From positions 1,426,001-1,490,000 of the forward strand of contig OX377203.1 in assembly GCA_947396885.1 (NCBI GenBank): DNA of 64,000 nucleotides. Reading direction: 5' to 3'. The DNA comes from Heligmosomoides polygyrus polygyrus (Eukaryota; Nematoda; Chromadorea; Rhabditida; Heligmosomidae). Both the position numbers and the translations under genes were made by a program. Under the pieces are notes generated by a model that saw only the letters and a program-made list of their open reading frames with translations, was not told the DNA's origin and did no database searches. Below are positions 10,429-21,406 of the stretch, in pieces (the first letter of the stretch is position 1; each line of letters begins with the position of its first letter).

Positions 10429-11598
10429 GGTTGTTGCAAAAGTTCCCGCCATTTTTTGAATGTGCTTTTTTCTCACTAACGCTACCCTATAGCAATCTAT
10501 GTTTTGTTCACATAAAGAGATCAGGTATGTATAAGATGACTATTATTGCTAGCAACTCACTCTCGCGTAGCTCCTTCTAGAAAAGTGGAGCTTTCAAAGG
10601 AGTACACCCGAGGTCTCTCATTGTATGACTTCAAATTTGGTGAGTCAGCAGCCGCTTCTTGTCGTCGCATCAATGGTGCATTTGAGGAGGGCAGAGTGTC
10701 CGATCGCACTGCACGAGAAGGGTTCGAACGCTTTCGCAGATGTGAGTTTCACCTTAAAGATTCGTCCAGGTCAGGACGTCAGCTGGTGGAATCGGACCCA
10801 AGGCGGACTATTCGTGAACTTGCGCAGGACTTGGGTGTGCACTATGCCACCATCGCCAGACACCTACATCAACTGGGCAAGGCTCACCATTGGCAGAGTG
10901 GGCTCCCCATAACCTCACCGAACGCGACCGGCAGCGACATGCTGAGGTGGCCACTCAATTGCCATCATCAGAGGAAATGAGAAGTGGCGCCTGTTCGGCA
11001 ACATCAAGAGACATCAAGACACTGGGTTGACAAGGGTGAGCAGCCCGAGCCGCAGCCAAAGGAGGTTCCTCGCCCGTCAACGATCATGCTTTCTGTTTGG
11101 TGAGATTACAAAGGTGTTATCTGCTACGAGCTGCTGGCCCGAGCCCTAACAGCGAACTTGTACTGTCGGCAGCTGCATAGACTGGCCGGCAAGATCGCAG
11201 AAAAGCGTGCGAATCATGCCACACTCCGATTCTTGGACGACAATGCTCAACCACACATTGGAAGAATGACTCGCCAAAAGCTTCTCGACCTTGGATGGGA
11301 AGTGCTGCCTCACCCGCCGTACAGCACAGGTATCGCACCAACACACCTCTACCTTTTCCAGTCTCTCTCCACTAAGGCCATGCAAGGAAAAACGTTCACT
11401 GACGAGGGCGACATGGAACGCTGACTGACTGGCTTTCTCGAATCAACGCCAGAAAAGTTCTACGCTGACGGGATCGGGAGTCTGTCTGAAAGGGAAAAAG
11501 AGTGATGATGGCGCTTACTTCGTTTCCTCACGTGTTTTTTTTTGTAAAACTAAAAGAATGTGGTGTCTTAAAAATGGCGAGAATTTCTGCAGCAACCT
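10429..11598 (+). mobile_element. Mariner-type transposon relic
   Basis: Imperfect terminal inverted repeats of about 33 bp (GGTTGTTGCAAAAGTTCCCG at left; its diverged complement at 11565-11597) next to TA. The plus strand encodes a mariner transposase in pieces: FKFGESAAASCRRINGAFEE, DLGVHYATIARHLHQLGKA, then FLDDNAQPHIGRMTRQKLLD and LGWEVLPHPPYS. Several stops and frameshifts. Total 1170 bp. Confidence 0.82.
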
Positions 11599-12212
11599 TA
11601 TATAAGTGTTAACAACCGTTTCGATGAGATGATCAAGAAATATGGATAATCGGACAACCGACAAAACCATTATTTCTAAAGAGTGTTTGAAAAAATCTGA
11701 CAGAAAGTTTGCGGACGGATCTTCGATTCTAACTCGAAACTTACTCTATGCAGCCTGCAGCGATGAGGATTCGGTTCAAAACTGACATTAACCTCGAACT
11801 GAAGCTGCTTTTATACCCTAATTCTTGCTTTAGGTCGCCTAACAAAAAGCCAAAATTAGGGCTTTAGCAGTGCCCACGTTTATAGTACTTTGACAACCAA
11901 TAAAAGTTCAGCTATCTTTGGTCTGCAATGACTTTGCACAGCTTCAAATTGAGGCTTTGCAGCCACTTCAGTGTGGAATTTGGTGGCTAATTCATTGCGC
12001 TGAAGGACGGCAAATATTTTGCATTTCCAATTTCGATGCACTCATGCATGCAGTTCTGAAATTCGATAGCGAACAGTAAACTTACCGCCCGCGAAATGTG
12101 AAGGCTTTTTGTCCATAGTACACCAGAACTGCCAGGTTTGAAATTCATTAGTTCGCTTTGCTGAAGAGGATCCAGCAACAGCGGCTTCTCTGGGCACATG
12201 CACAGACACATA

Positions 12213-12298
12213 CATGAGCATACATACATGCATACATACATACATACATATATACATATATGCATACATACATACATACATACATACATACATACATC
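12213..12298. repeat. CATA microsatellite
   Basis: Mostly CATACATA repeats. Confidence 0.9.
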
Positions 12299-12311
12299 AA
12301 CAAAAGATGTA

Positions 12312-14149
12312 CTGAGTTGTTCAGAAAGTAATTACGATTTTTGAGCGTTTCAGGGAAAATTTATTTTCTCATAATGAAGCAACATCAGTCAATGATATGC
12401 AGTCCGTTTTGTTTAGTTACCTTTTGGCATCGTTTTGGCATTTTTATAATATCTCTCGTAAACTTCTGATCCTTCTCGGCAAAAAACTGGACCACATAAG
12501 ATTTGATATCTCCATCTTCTGTTAAGGGTTTCCCATTCAGGGAGTTCTGTAACGATCGAACGAAGTGGTAGTCCGATGGCCGAAGATCAGTGCTATATTG
12601 CTGATGCAGCTGTAGTTCCTATCCAAGCTCCAGTCATTTTTGCCGAGTCGCCAAAGACGTATGAGGCCTAGCATTCTCCTAGTGGGACACTACTCTTCTG
12701 CGATTCGCCAATTCTGGTCGCTTCTCCTTTAATTGCTTCAACCAATTTCATCGGCTGTCGACAGTAGAGATCCGAATTGACATTCTGTTTCCTTATAAGC
12801 ACTTCGAAATATATCACACCTTTGTAGTCCCTGATAGCGTAGCCTTCTTTTGATGAAGATTTCGGGCATCGTTTGAGCAGGTTCATCCGGTTTTGACCAT
12901 GATCACTTACGAGTGACATTGTTGTAAACAATCCACTTTTCATCATCAGTTACTATTTCCTTCAAAAACGGATAGTCGTTACTGCGTTTGAAGTGCAAGT
13001 CGCAGACGTTGATTCACTTCTCATCCCCGGTGACAAGAGGTTGTCCAGCCATCCGTGGGTACGTCTGAGGGTAAGGAGAGACAGAGCGACGTCGGCTCTG
13101 CAATCCATGTCATGTTCTTTCAAGTCGTGAGGTACCCAGCGACCTAATTTTTGCACCTTGCCGACTTCAATCCTCGAACGACTGTTGGGTGACTAACACC
13201 AAGAGTGCTTGATAGTTCGCGAGTGGTTTGGTATGGGTTCGCTTCCACTCTACTTCGGAGGCCATCCAAATCCAGTGTCATCGGGCGCCCTTCTCGTTCA
13301 TTATCTTCAGCGGAGAATTCACCAACTATAAACTTCGGGAACCACTGGTACACAGTACTTCGAGCAGGAGCACTCTCGTTGTAAACATCCTTCAGGCGAC
13401 GATACGATTCATTGGAGGCCAGATTGATGCAGGAATAACATGACGTGCCGAATATGCGTCTCAGTTGGGATGAATTGCTTAGCCATAATAGCTGACGTTA
13501 ACAACGCAGAAGTAAATGTTAGGAACAGTTTTGTAGCCCTTTCCTTTCTCTATCGATCGATCATTTACGCGTTGATACATTGGAGAAATTTGGCGGGAAA
13601 ATGCGCTTTCAATTCTAGAGGGATCAAATGTCCGAGAACTAATGCACCAACCTAATATTTGATATGATTGTGAACTGTTCCAATAGATACCTTAGTCTTT
13701 TCAGCGAGCACTCGTACGGTTGTTTGACGATCAGCTTCGATCAATGCCATCAAATGATCTTCATGCGTGCCTACTGGCCGGCCGGAGCGTTGCTCATCTT
13801 TATGTCAAAAATTGCCGGGACGAAATTTCGCGAACCAGTTCTCGCACGACTTTTGTGAAATGGCATTGACACCATATGTTTCACATATGTCGTGGAGAGC
13901 ATCAGCAGCTTTTCTGCCACTACGGAAGAAGAAAAGCACGATGTGGCGAAAATGCTCCTTCTGATACTCCATGTTCAAATTGAAAAATCCTGAAAATACA
14001 AATCAGGATAATCCAATTACAATACAGCAGTGCAAGTCCACAAGTACAAAATATATCAGATAAGAACAAATAACAACAGCAAAAACCTTTCATAACAAGC
14101 GTTCAAAAATTTATTCTCCAAAATCGAAATCACTTTCTGAACAACCCAA
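12312..14149 (-). mobile_element. Composite mariner relic with two transposase N-termini
   Basis: Ends carry matching inverted repeats (GTTGTTCAGAAAGT at both) next to TA. The minus strand shows one helix-turn-helix start at about 13972-13670 (MEYQKEHFRHIVLFFFRSGR, ENWFAKFRPGNF) and a second, different one at about 13353-13144 (WFPKFIVGEFSAEDNEREGR) followed by LGRWVPHDL, DYKGVIYFEVL, NSDLYCRQ and DLRPSDYH down to about 12420. At 1838 bp it is longer than a normal mariner, so nesting or recombination of two elements is likely. Confidence 0.72.
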
Positions 14150-14989
14150 TATACATAAATATTGTGATCAATCGCGAACTTCGTTCGGCGGTTAACGATG
14201 TCGCATTACTGCTTTCCTTGACGATGTGACGATGCATTACTACTTTCCAAAATCACAGTGCGATGCTTTGACATCTCGAGAAAATCCGTAACTGAGACAA
14301 AATAGAACTTAGAAATTATACCACGGATAGAGGAATACGCACAAAAAAACAGCGCTATTGCCACCATGCTGCCGATGAATAGGTTCGCTTGAGAGAACGA
14401 CGAACCTTCACCACGTTATTTTGGAATAATCTGTATATACAAACATACATACGTAGACGGAAGTTCGGTTTGCATAAGGAGGAGATTTATAATGCACTCT
14501 GTTAGATATCACATACTTATGCTGCTACTGCAGACGATGAGTGTCCGGAAAAATCAGATAACGCGGCTTGATAAACCGCGCTATCAGGGATTTCGGTTGT
14601 AATTTTCCCTGTTAAATTGCTGTAAGTTCTTGATGAATGGATTCCGCGGGATGTCAAGAGTTCACCAGGATGCCCACCACCGTTGGTCAGACTTCTTCGT
14701 GAAAGCCCTGAACGAACGGTGAGATGCTCTTCGTGGCCCTCGAGTGACGAGGATCTATTAGAGCACTCTGGCACGCGAAAGGGAGGAATGGAGACGCTGC
14801 TGGCGCCCAATCGACCAACTCGATGATCATCGGGACGACAGGTGACACAGGATATTTATGAAAGCGTTTAATAAGTACCCTTTGGATAAGCTAGTTATCA
14901 CACTCACAAAAATAGGTGTCCATCCTAGAACTACTCTGTGAATAAAAAAACTTTACATTGGTAGATCTTTTCAAGTTAGGGCAAACTTC

Positions 14990-15838
14990 GGGTTGGTGTT
15001 TTGTCTCCAAACTCTTTCCTTCAGTGATTTATATAAAATGTTCGCTGATGATATAAAACTTGTGAGAATATTGCTATTCGAGAAGATCATATTGCGGGTA
15101 ATAGACACCCTTACTACCTTGACTATGTTGCAAATTAGTAAGACAGCTTCCCTGCGTGATTTAGGCTTTATTTGGGACACTCAACTTCCGTTCAAGGAAC
15201 ACGTTGAGATATTATCGAAGAACGCTGATCAAATCATGACCTCTTCAGATGCTTGCAGATTCAGTACTGCACCAATGAATTGCTTATAAGTCGTCTGGTA
15301 GGCGAAATCTAGGGACCACAATTTTCATTCCGAAATATAGAAGAGGAATCGCCAGGTCGGGATCTGTTCAAAACAGCTTTACAAGAAGACTCTGGATAAG
15401 AGCGGGTACGATCACAACAACATGCCATCACCGACTTTTGAAACAGGTCTTTCGATCTACGCACCATTGAATGTCATAGGAGAAGACACGGTTTAATTAC
15501 GTGTATAAGATGATAAACGGTTTTGATCGTGTGTCCCTTTTGGAGTTCCGTGCCTTTTCTTCTTCAAACACAAAGACTGGTCAGTCGAAGATCCAGTAAG
15601 CAAAAAGCTGTATAAGGTCTCAGTTTTCACTTTCCGTGCTGGCTTCGAATTGTTGTAATTATCTAGGAAACACGTCTTACCAAACTCTACAAGGAATGCA
15701 GCTCAGAAGTTTTCCTCTTTTTTAGGTTGAATTCTGTTTCGTGTCTTTCCTTGATAAGAATGATATTAACCCTTTGCCACGCTGTCCCTTTGCTATGTTT
15801 TCCTTTTCCATGGCTGTCTATGTACAGCGTACATACGT
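14990..15838 (+). mobile_element. CR1-like reverse transcriptase relic
   Basis: The plus strand shows MFADDIKL (the YADD-type catalytic box with Phe for Tyr), then LRDLGFIWDTQLPFKEHVE and further C-terminal motifs in shifted frames up to about 15700. Stops and frameshifts are frequent. The RTE-like LINE is inserted just downstream. Confidence 0.65.
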
Positions 15839-15854
15839 ACATGTATACATGCAT

Positions 15855-18800
15855 CTTCTTCTTCTTCTTCTTCTCCTGAGCGTTTAGTCCCGCGCAGTCG
15901 CAGGGTCCGCTGTTCTTGTGATCTGTCGCCACCTCATCCTATCAAGGGCGTCATCTGCCGTGGCGCCGACTTCGGCGAGATCTCTCTTGATGACGTCCTT
16001 CCACCTTTTCCTTGGGGCTCCTCTCGGACGCTTTCCGGGTGCCTCGTAATCTAGGGCCAACCTTGTGGGGTGATCCTCTGGTCTTCTGAGGACGTGTCCA
16101 TACCACCTCAGGCGCTGCTCTCTCATCTTCAGCTGGATCGGGGCTGTCTTCATCACTGCTCTAACATCCTCGTTTCGCACCCTGTCCCGACGGGTCCATC
16201 CACATGCCCACCTCAGCATCCTCATCTCCGCCGCGTGCAGTTGCCGCTCCTGCGCCTTACCCAGGGCCCAGCACTCACTGCCGTAGAGGAGGGCAGGTCT
16301 TACAACTGTTCTATAGAGCTTGCCTTTGAGCGTCCTGGAGCATCTACGGTCGCAGAGGATCCCTGTGGACTCCCTCCACTTGAGCCAGGCTGCGTTTATC
16401 CGTCCCCTGACCGCCTGGTCCACACTTCCTTCCTCGGATAGGTCACTTCCGAGGTAGCGGAATTCTTCCACCTTCTCGATCGTTTCCCCTTGGCAGTCTA
16501 GGATCGATCCAGCGCACTGCTCAGAGCTGATGAACTTCGTCTTCTTCACGTTCAGCCGTAGGCCGTTGTCCGCAAGGGCTCTCTGCCACAGCTGCACCTT
16601 CTCCTCCAGCTCCTCCTGGTTGTCGGCTACTAGGGCGATGTCGTCCGCGTAGAGGATCGTTCTGAGAGGGTCTTTCTCAAGGTGGTTCACTATAGAGTCA
16701 AGCGTCAGCAGGAAGAGGAACGGGCTCAGAGCCGACCCTTGGTGTACCCCCACTGTGATGTCCACTTTCCTTGTCACCCCGTGTGGAGTTCGTATCGCCG
16801 CTTTCGAGCCCTCGTACATGTCCCTTATGACCGTGGACAGACGTTCCGGGACACCCCTTCCTCGAAGGGCATTCCAGATTACGGCCTGAGCTAGCCTGTC
16901 GTAGGCCTTCTCCAGATCCAGGAATGCCAGGTAGCAGGGTTTTCGTTTCTCCCGATATTTCTCCATCACCTGACGAACGATGAAGATGGCGTCTGTGGTG
17001 GACCTCTCAGGCATGAAGCCCCACTGCACCTGGGAGATGGGTACCATCTCCCTCAGCCTTGAGTCTACCAGTCGTTCGTAGATCTTCATCGTGTGTGAGA
17101 TCAGTTTGATCCCTCGGTAGTTGGAGCATTCGGAAGCGTCTCCCTTCTGCTTGAAGATGGGGACTATGGTGCTGTTCCTCCAGTCATCCGGCATCTTACC
17201 TTCTTTCGTGATTCTGTTGAGGAACTGCGTCAGCCAGTTGATTCCGAGGTCCCCGAGCACCTTCCAAGCCTCTACTGGCACACCGTCAGGCCCTGCTGCC
17301 TTTCCGAGTTTCATCTTCCGTATGGCCTTGCGAACCTCTTCTTGGGTCCAGGGTGGGATGGGTCCTTCCGTTGGCTGTTCTTCCTCGGCCTCCCGACGAG
17401 GGAACTCCTCGTTCAGGAGTTCCTTGAAGTACTCCTCCCATCTCTCTCTGACCTCGACCGGCTTCCGTAACACTCTACCGTCAGCACTCTTCACAGTCTT
17501 CACTACTCGAATGTCGAGGCTAGCTCTATGACGCGCCTTGGCCAGGCGGATGGCGAACTTCTCTCCCTCTGGCCCGTCTAGTTTCTCGTACAGGGCATCC
17601 ATTTCCGCGTTCTTTGCCTTCGCTACAGCTGTTTTTGCCAGCCTCTTCAGCTTCCTGTAGGCTGTGAGATGCTCGGGTGCCCTCGTCTTTTGCCACAGCT
17701 TGTAGGCCTCCTTCTTCCTCTTCACCGCAGCCTGCACCTCTTCGTTCCAGAACCATGCCGATTTATTCCCTCTGGTTCCTCCCTTTGTTTCTCCCAGGGT
17801 TTCCTTGGCACATCTCAGGATTGTTTCGGCTACCCTCCTCCAGGTCTCATTAACGGGACCAGCTGGATCTGGAAGGCCTGCTTCGAGCACTGCCCTTCGT
17901 AGCTCGTTCCGCTCTGAACCCCGCAGTCTCCACCATCGGATCCTGGGTTCCGTCCTCACTTTGGGCCTGGTGGGTAGAGGTATGCTAAGGTCGGCTACCA
18001 AGGGTCTGTGCTGTGATGCCACGTCTTCTCCCGGAATGACCTTCACATTCCGGACTGTTTTCAGGGCAGCCCTTCGAACCAGAATGTGGTCGACCTCAGT
18101 TCTTCTTCCTCCGCTAGCATAGGTCACCTTCTGGCTCTCCCTCTTCGCGAAGAAGGTGCTACAGACAGCCAGGTCGTGGGCGATAGCCAGATCCAGAATT
18201 CGTTCTCCATCCGGGTTTACCAGGCCGATCCCTTTTCCTCCATGAACCCTTTCCACTCCTCTTCTGCCACTCCCCACATGCCCGTTCATGTCCCCTGCTA
18301 TGGAGAGGTAGTCGCCTTCTGGTACGGACCTTATGGCTTCCTCGAGCGAGAGGTAGAAGTAATCCTTGTCGTGCTCGGAGCATCCGGTCTGCGGAGCGTA
18401 GACAGACATGATGGTCCAGTAACCCTCCTTCGTGTCCAGCCGCAGTGACATGATGCGGTCGTTTATTCTTTGGACAGCCGCTACTGAATCCTTGAGGGAC
18501 TCCGCGACAGCTATCCCTACCCCGTTCCTCTTGGTGTCCTCTCCGTTGTAGTAGAGCTTGACCCCTTCTCCGATCTCCTTGGCTTTCGCCCCTTTCCATC
18601 GCGTTTCCTGCAGACACAGGACTTGTATCCTTCTGCGCTTCATCAGGTCAGCCACTTCCCTAGATCTCCCGGTCAGCGTTCCCACATTCAGAGTCCCCAG
18701 TCGAACTAGCTTCTTTAGCCGAGGTCGTTCGGCCCTCGGTAGCCCTCGCATACTGACCACAGAACTCGGGCGGGGGTTCTGTGCGCCACTTCCGGGTGAC

Positions 18801-18897
18801 GTCCTAGCCTTTACACTGATTCTATTGCGACTTGTGATCATGGTTTTGTGACGAGGTTTCTCCATCAGCCGGCCTGTCAACCTGGGCCTGACGCTGG
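15855..18897 (-). mobile_element. Near full-length RTE-like non-LTR retrotransposon
   Basis: A 3043-bp insertion on the minus strand is bounded by a 16-bp duplication ACATGTATACATGCAT (15839-15854 and 18898-18913). The 3' end is a short GAA repeat, seen as CTT repeats at 15855-15873. One open reading frame fills it. Size, single ORF, apurinic-type endonuclease plus reverse transcriptase and a microsatellite tail fit the RTE clade. It landed beside a CR1 relic and close to a piggyBac relic. The identical target duplication suggests a recent insertion. Confidence 0.9.
15884..18865 (-). CDS. RTE-like LINE polyprotein: endonuclease and reverse transcriptase (993 aa)
   Basis: The open frame runs up to 19108, but the 16-bp target duplication shows that everything above 18897 is flanking DNA, so I place the start at the first in-element Met (18865). 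The N-terminal third is an APE-type endonuclease: LGTLNVGTLTGR, LCLQETRWKG, SVYAPQ, GDMNGH, VDHILVRR and SQHRPL supply the expected Glu, Tyr, Asp/Asn and His. The reverse transcriptase follows with KAAGPDGVP, NYRGIKLIS, QWGFMPERS, LAFLDLEKAYD, HQGSALSPFL and the catalytic YADD. The C-terminal part has RMLRWACGWTRRDRVRNEDV. No stop or frameshift is seen, so the protein may be functional. The 5' leader is only about 32 nt, so slight 5' truncation is possible. Confidence 0.92.
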   Translation of the reverse strand: MEKPRHKTMITSRNRISVKARTSPGSGAQNPRPSSVVSMRGLPRAERPRLKKLVRLGTLNVGTLTGRSREVADLMKRRRIQVLCLQETRWKGAKAKEIGEGVKLYYNGEDTKRNGVGIAVAESLKDSVAAVQRINDRIMSLRLDTKEGYWTIMSVYAPQTGCSEHDKDYFYLSLEEAIRSVPEGDYLSIAGDMNGHVGSGRRGVERVHGGKGIGLVNPDGERILDLAIAHDLAVCSTFFAKRESQKVTYASGGRRTEVDHILVRRAALKTVRNVKVIPGEDVASQHRPLVADLSIPLPTRPKVRTEPRIRWWRLRGSERNELRRAVLEAGLPDPAGPVNETWRRVAETILRCAKETLGETKGGTRGNKSAWFWNEEVQAAVKRKKEAYKLWQKTRAPEHLTAYRKLKRLAKTAVAKAKNAEMDALYEKLDGPEGEKFAIRLAKARHRASLDIRVVKTVKSADGRVLRKPVEVRERWEEYFKELLNEEFPRREAEEEQPTEGPIPPWTQEEVRKAIRKMKLGKAAGPDGVPVEAWKVLGDLGINWLTQFLNRITKEGKMPDDWRNSTIVPIFKQKGDASECSNYRGIKLISHTMKIYERLVDSRLREMVPISQVQWGFMPERSTTDAIFIVRQVMEKYREKRKPCYLAFLDLEKAYDRLAQAVIWNALRGRGVPERLSTVIRDMYEGSKAAIRTPHGVTRKVDITVGVHQGSALSPFLFLLTLDSIVNHLEKDPLRTILYADDIALVADNQEELEEKVQLWQRALADNGLRLNVKKTKFISSEQCAGSILDCQGETIEKVEEFRYLGSDLSEEGSVDQAVRGRINAAWLKWRESTGILCDRRCSRTLKGKLYRTVVRPALLYGSECWALGKAQERQLHAAEMRMLRWACGWTRRDRVRNEDVRAVMKTAPIQLKMREQRLRWYGHVLRRPEDHPTRLALDYEAPGKRPRGAPRKRWKDVIKRDLAEVGATADDALDRMRWRQITRTADPATARD

Positions 18898-19015
18898 ACA
18901 TGTATACATGCATGCTTATGTGATATAATGCATCAACAGAGGATGTATAAACGTAAGGCCTATTCGGTCTATAACGTAATGTTGATTTCGCGGGGATCGA
19001 TGCCCCTATGCTTAA

Positions 19016-19952
19016 CACATTCATGGCGAGGGCGTTTTCGCGCCCAATGCGTGCGACGGACGGCTCCTTTTTCGGTGCGCGCAGGCGTCCGCTCATTTGT
19101 GTGAACATCGTCCCTCGCGAGGTGTCGCTAACAGTAAGTGCAGTTTAGTCGGTGTACCCGAATTAATCAAGGATTACAACGCCTCTATGCTATTTGTGGA
19201 CACATCGAACCAAATGGCTGCTTATTATCCTTTTATTAGGAGAACATGTAAATGGGACTTGAGAATTTTCTTTCATCTCATCCCGCAGACGTCTTTGGTG
19301 AATGCATGGGTAATGTTATGCAAGAAGACCCAAAAGATCCCTCTTCTGCAATTCAATTCAAGGAAGAAGTGATTGAAAGTTTGTTGGACGCGGAGAGTAG
19401 AGGAGTCATCATGGCCCGTAGAAGTAGAGTTCTAGAAAAGGTTACTGACTACTCAAGAAGAATCCAGAAGAACTGTACAGGTTGCTACAAAAGACTGAGC
19501 AGTAGCATAGGAAGAGATATTGCTAAGAAGAAAGTTAAGAGAGACGATACGCGCTGCTCCAGTTGCGAAAAATATGTTTGTTTGAGTTGTTTCAATGATA
19601 GTAGTTGCTATTGTTAAATGCTTGTTTATTGTCGCAGGTTGTTTCATTTAGTTGTTTAATTCATGTTTCGTCCGAAGTTTGTGCATTAGATCTTGTCTAG
19701 AAGTATGCGCTTTTATTGTATTTCAGTAATGGTAAAAGTTCTTGTGTTCTTCGTTACAATAAAGCCATTTTCTGCACACGCAAACTCAACATTGCTTTGC
19801 TACCGTAATTTACAAATCTGAAAAGAAAGTCGACCAAAAGCATCAATAAAAAAGTTCTTCCTAAAAATCCCCCGTCCACTCTAATGAGTGGACATCGTCC
19901 GTTGCGCCCTCTCCGCTGTCCACTCATATGAGTGGACATTGTAGCGAATGTG
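19016..19952 (+). mobile_element. Internally deleted piggyBac-like element
   Basis: Bordered by TTAA on both sides (19012-19015, 19953-19956), the piggyBac target. Terminal repeats begin CACATTC at each end. Plus-strand frames give the transposase C-terminus: VPELIKDYNASMLFVDTSNQ, YYPFIRRTCKWDLRIFFHLI, then after a frameshift near 19325 the Cys-rich tail NCTGCYKRLSSSIGRDIAKK and CSSCEKYVCLSCF. At 937 bp the N-terminal and catalytic parts are missing. Confidence 0.83.
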
Positions 19953-19993
19953 TTAATCAAAGCTGCCGCTGCCGCCGCTGCCGAGAGTGCATG

Positions 19994-20343
19994 CGGCTTA
20001 TGATGTACTCCCGCGTCGCGCAGGCGCCGGGCTCGGGGCAACTGTCAATGATGCGCCTTCGCTGCAGTGACGGAGAGTGCAGTGGGTGTTGCGGTTGTCA
20101 GTTGGCGCGCTGTCGCTCCCGCGACTCGTCGCAGATGGGTGTTATACCTGTGGCGGAAAAGGAACATAGACCCGCGCTACGGCTGCCTCTGGCCGTCGTT
20201 CGTCGCCGAGCAGCGCACAGCGACGAGCGACAGTCGCGGAAGGGGGAGGGGGGCGCCCGTCCTGCACTATTTCTGCACTTGTTTCGACCATGCGTCACTA
20301 GGCAATGCCGCGTCGCTGCGGTGGACGGGAGTATATCATAGGT
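19994..20343. mobile_element. GC-rich foldback MITE
   Basis: Left end CTTATGATGTACTCCCGCG, right end CGGGAGTATATCATAGG. Interior rich in CGTCGC/GCGACG. Related in style to the TTATACTTC family. Confidence 0.5.
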
Positions 20344-20605
20344 TTAACGTTACTCACATGTGACGACGACTCAGACTATGCTCTCCTTCTTTGGGCATGT
20401 CTTCGCGATTACAGCATGATTTGCGGACATTACAAAGGAATTCTGCTCTGAGCGTTATCAGATTTTGCAACAACAATAAACTGTTAAATACAGGTAACGG
20501 AGATGCAACCATGATATTGCGCTTATTCTTCTTAAAACAGATCTGTCACTGTTACGCTTTGTGTTTTTGATTATCGTGGGTGTATTGTCAGTTCACAACT
20601 TCCGT

Positions 20606-21079
20606 CTTACCAGGAAACTATCTCAACGGTAGGTCGGAACGGCCCAAATGTTGTATATGGGTAGAACCGCCTCTCTCTGGGAAACAACAAAACGCAAATA
20701 TCTCGACCCCAATACAACTCTGCGCAGAGTTAGGGACGACGGAAGTGGGGCCGTTGGCAGTCTTAGCCCTATGCCTTTAGGCGGAAGGCGGGCTCAAGTT
20801 GGCCGGAAACGGCGATGACGAGCGAGCGATGGTGTCGCAGTGCGTAGAGGGGCGGCGTAATCCCTACAATCGCTGTTTTCAGCCAACTTGAACTCGCCCT
20901 CCGCTTGCAGGCATAGGGCTAACACCGCCAACGGCCCAACTTCTGTCCTCCCTGACTCTGCGCAGAGTTGTATTGGGGTCGAGATATTTGCATTCTCTTG
21001 TTTCCCAGAGAGAGCCGGTTCTGCCCATATACAACACTTGGGCCGTCCCGACCTACCGTTGAGATGGTTTCCTGGTTAG
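20606..21079. repeat. Near-perfect foldback element
   Basis: Arms of about 207 bp (20606-20812 and 20866-21079) are inverted copies, e.g. CAACGGTAGGTCGGAACGGC and its complement, with about 53 bp between. No coding capacity. TCAGTTC occurs outside both ends. Confidence 0.75.
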
Positions 21080-21406
21080 TCAGTTCTGAGTCAGTTATCC
21101 AAGTTTGAGGTCAACATCAATAACGTTAACAGCATGTTATCTCATCAACAAGGACTCCGGTATTGAACCGCAGTCTTTCCAGAGATTATTTTTTAAATAA
21201 AGCAGTGAGTTATTCGAAGACCACTGAAATATATTGTTAGCTCAACGAACAAATCTAAACAAGACATACTTCACATTCAGGCCGATTCAAACTGTCGTTT
21301 TATTCGGCTGTTCTTTTGTAGTTCAATAGAGTTATACGTTGTCAGAAGTTATTTATTGTCAGAATAAATGGTGTTTCTGATTTGTTCCCACACAGAAGCA
21401 CATGCA

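Noticed and set aside
11987..12293. Minus-strand frames rich in Met-Tyr-Val-Cys
   Set aside because: Translation of the CATA microsatellite.
18866..19108. N-terminal 81 codons of the long minus frame as part of the LINE protein
   Set aside because: The 16-bp target duplication at 18898-18913 places them in flanking DNA, partly inside the piggyBac relic.
20098..20363. Arg-rich frames at 19.9-20.36 kb as genes
   Set aside because: GC-rich foldback MITE translated in several frames.
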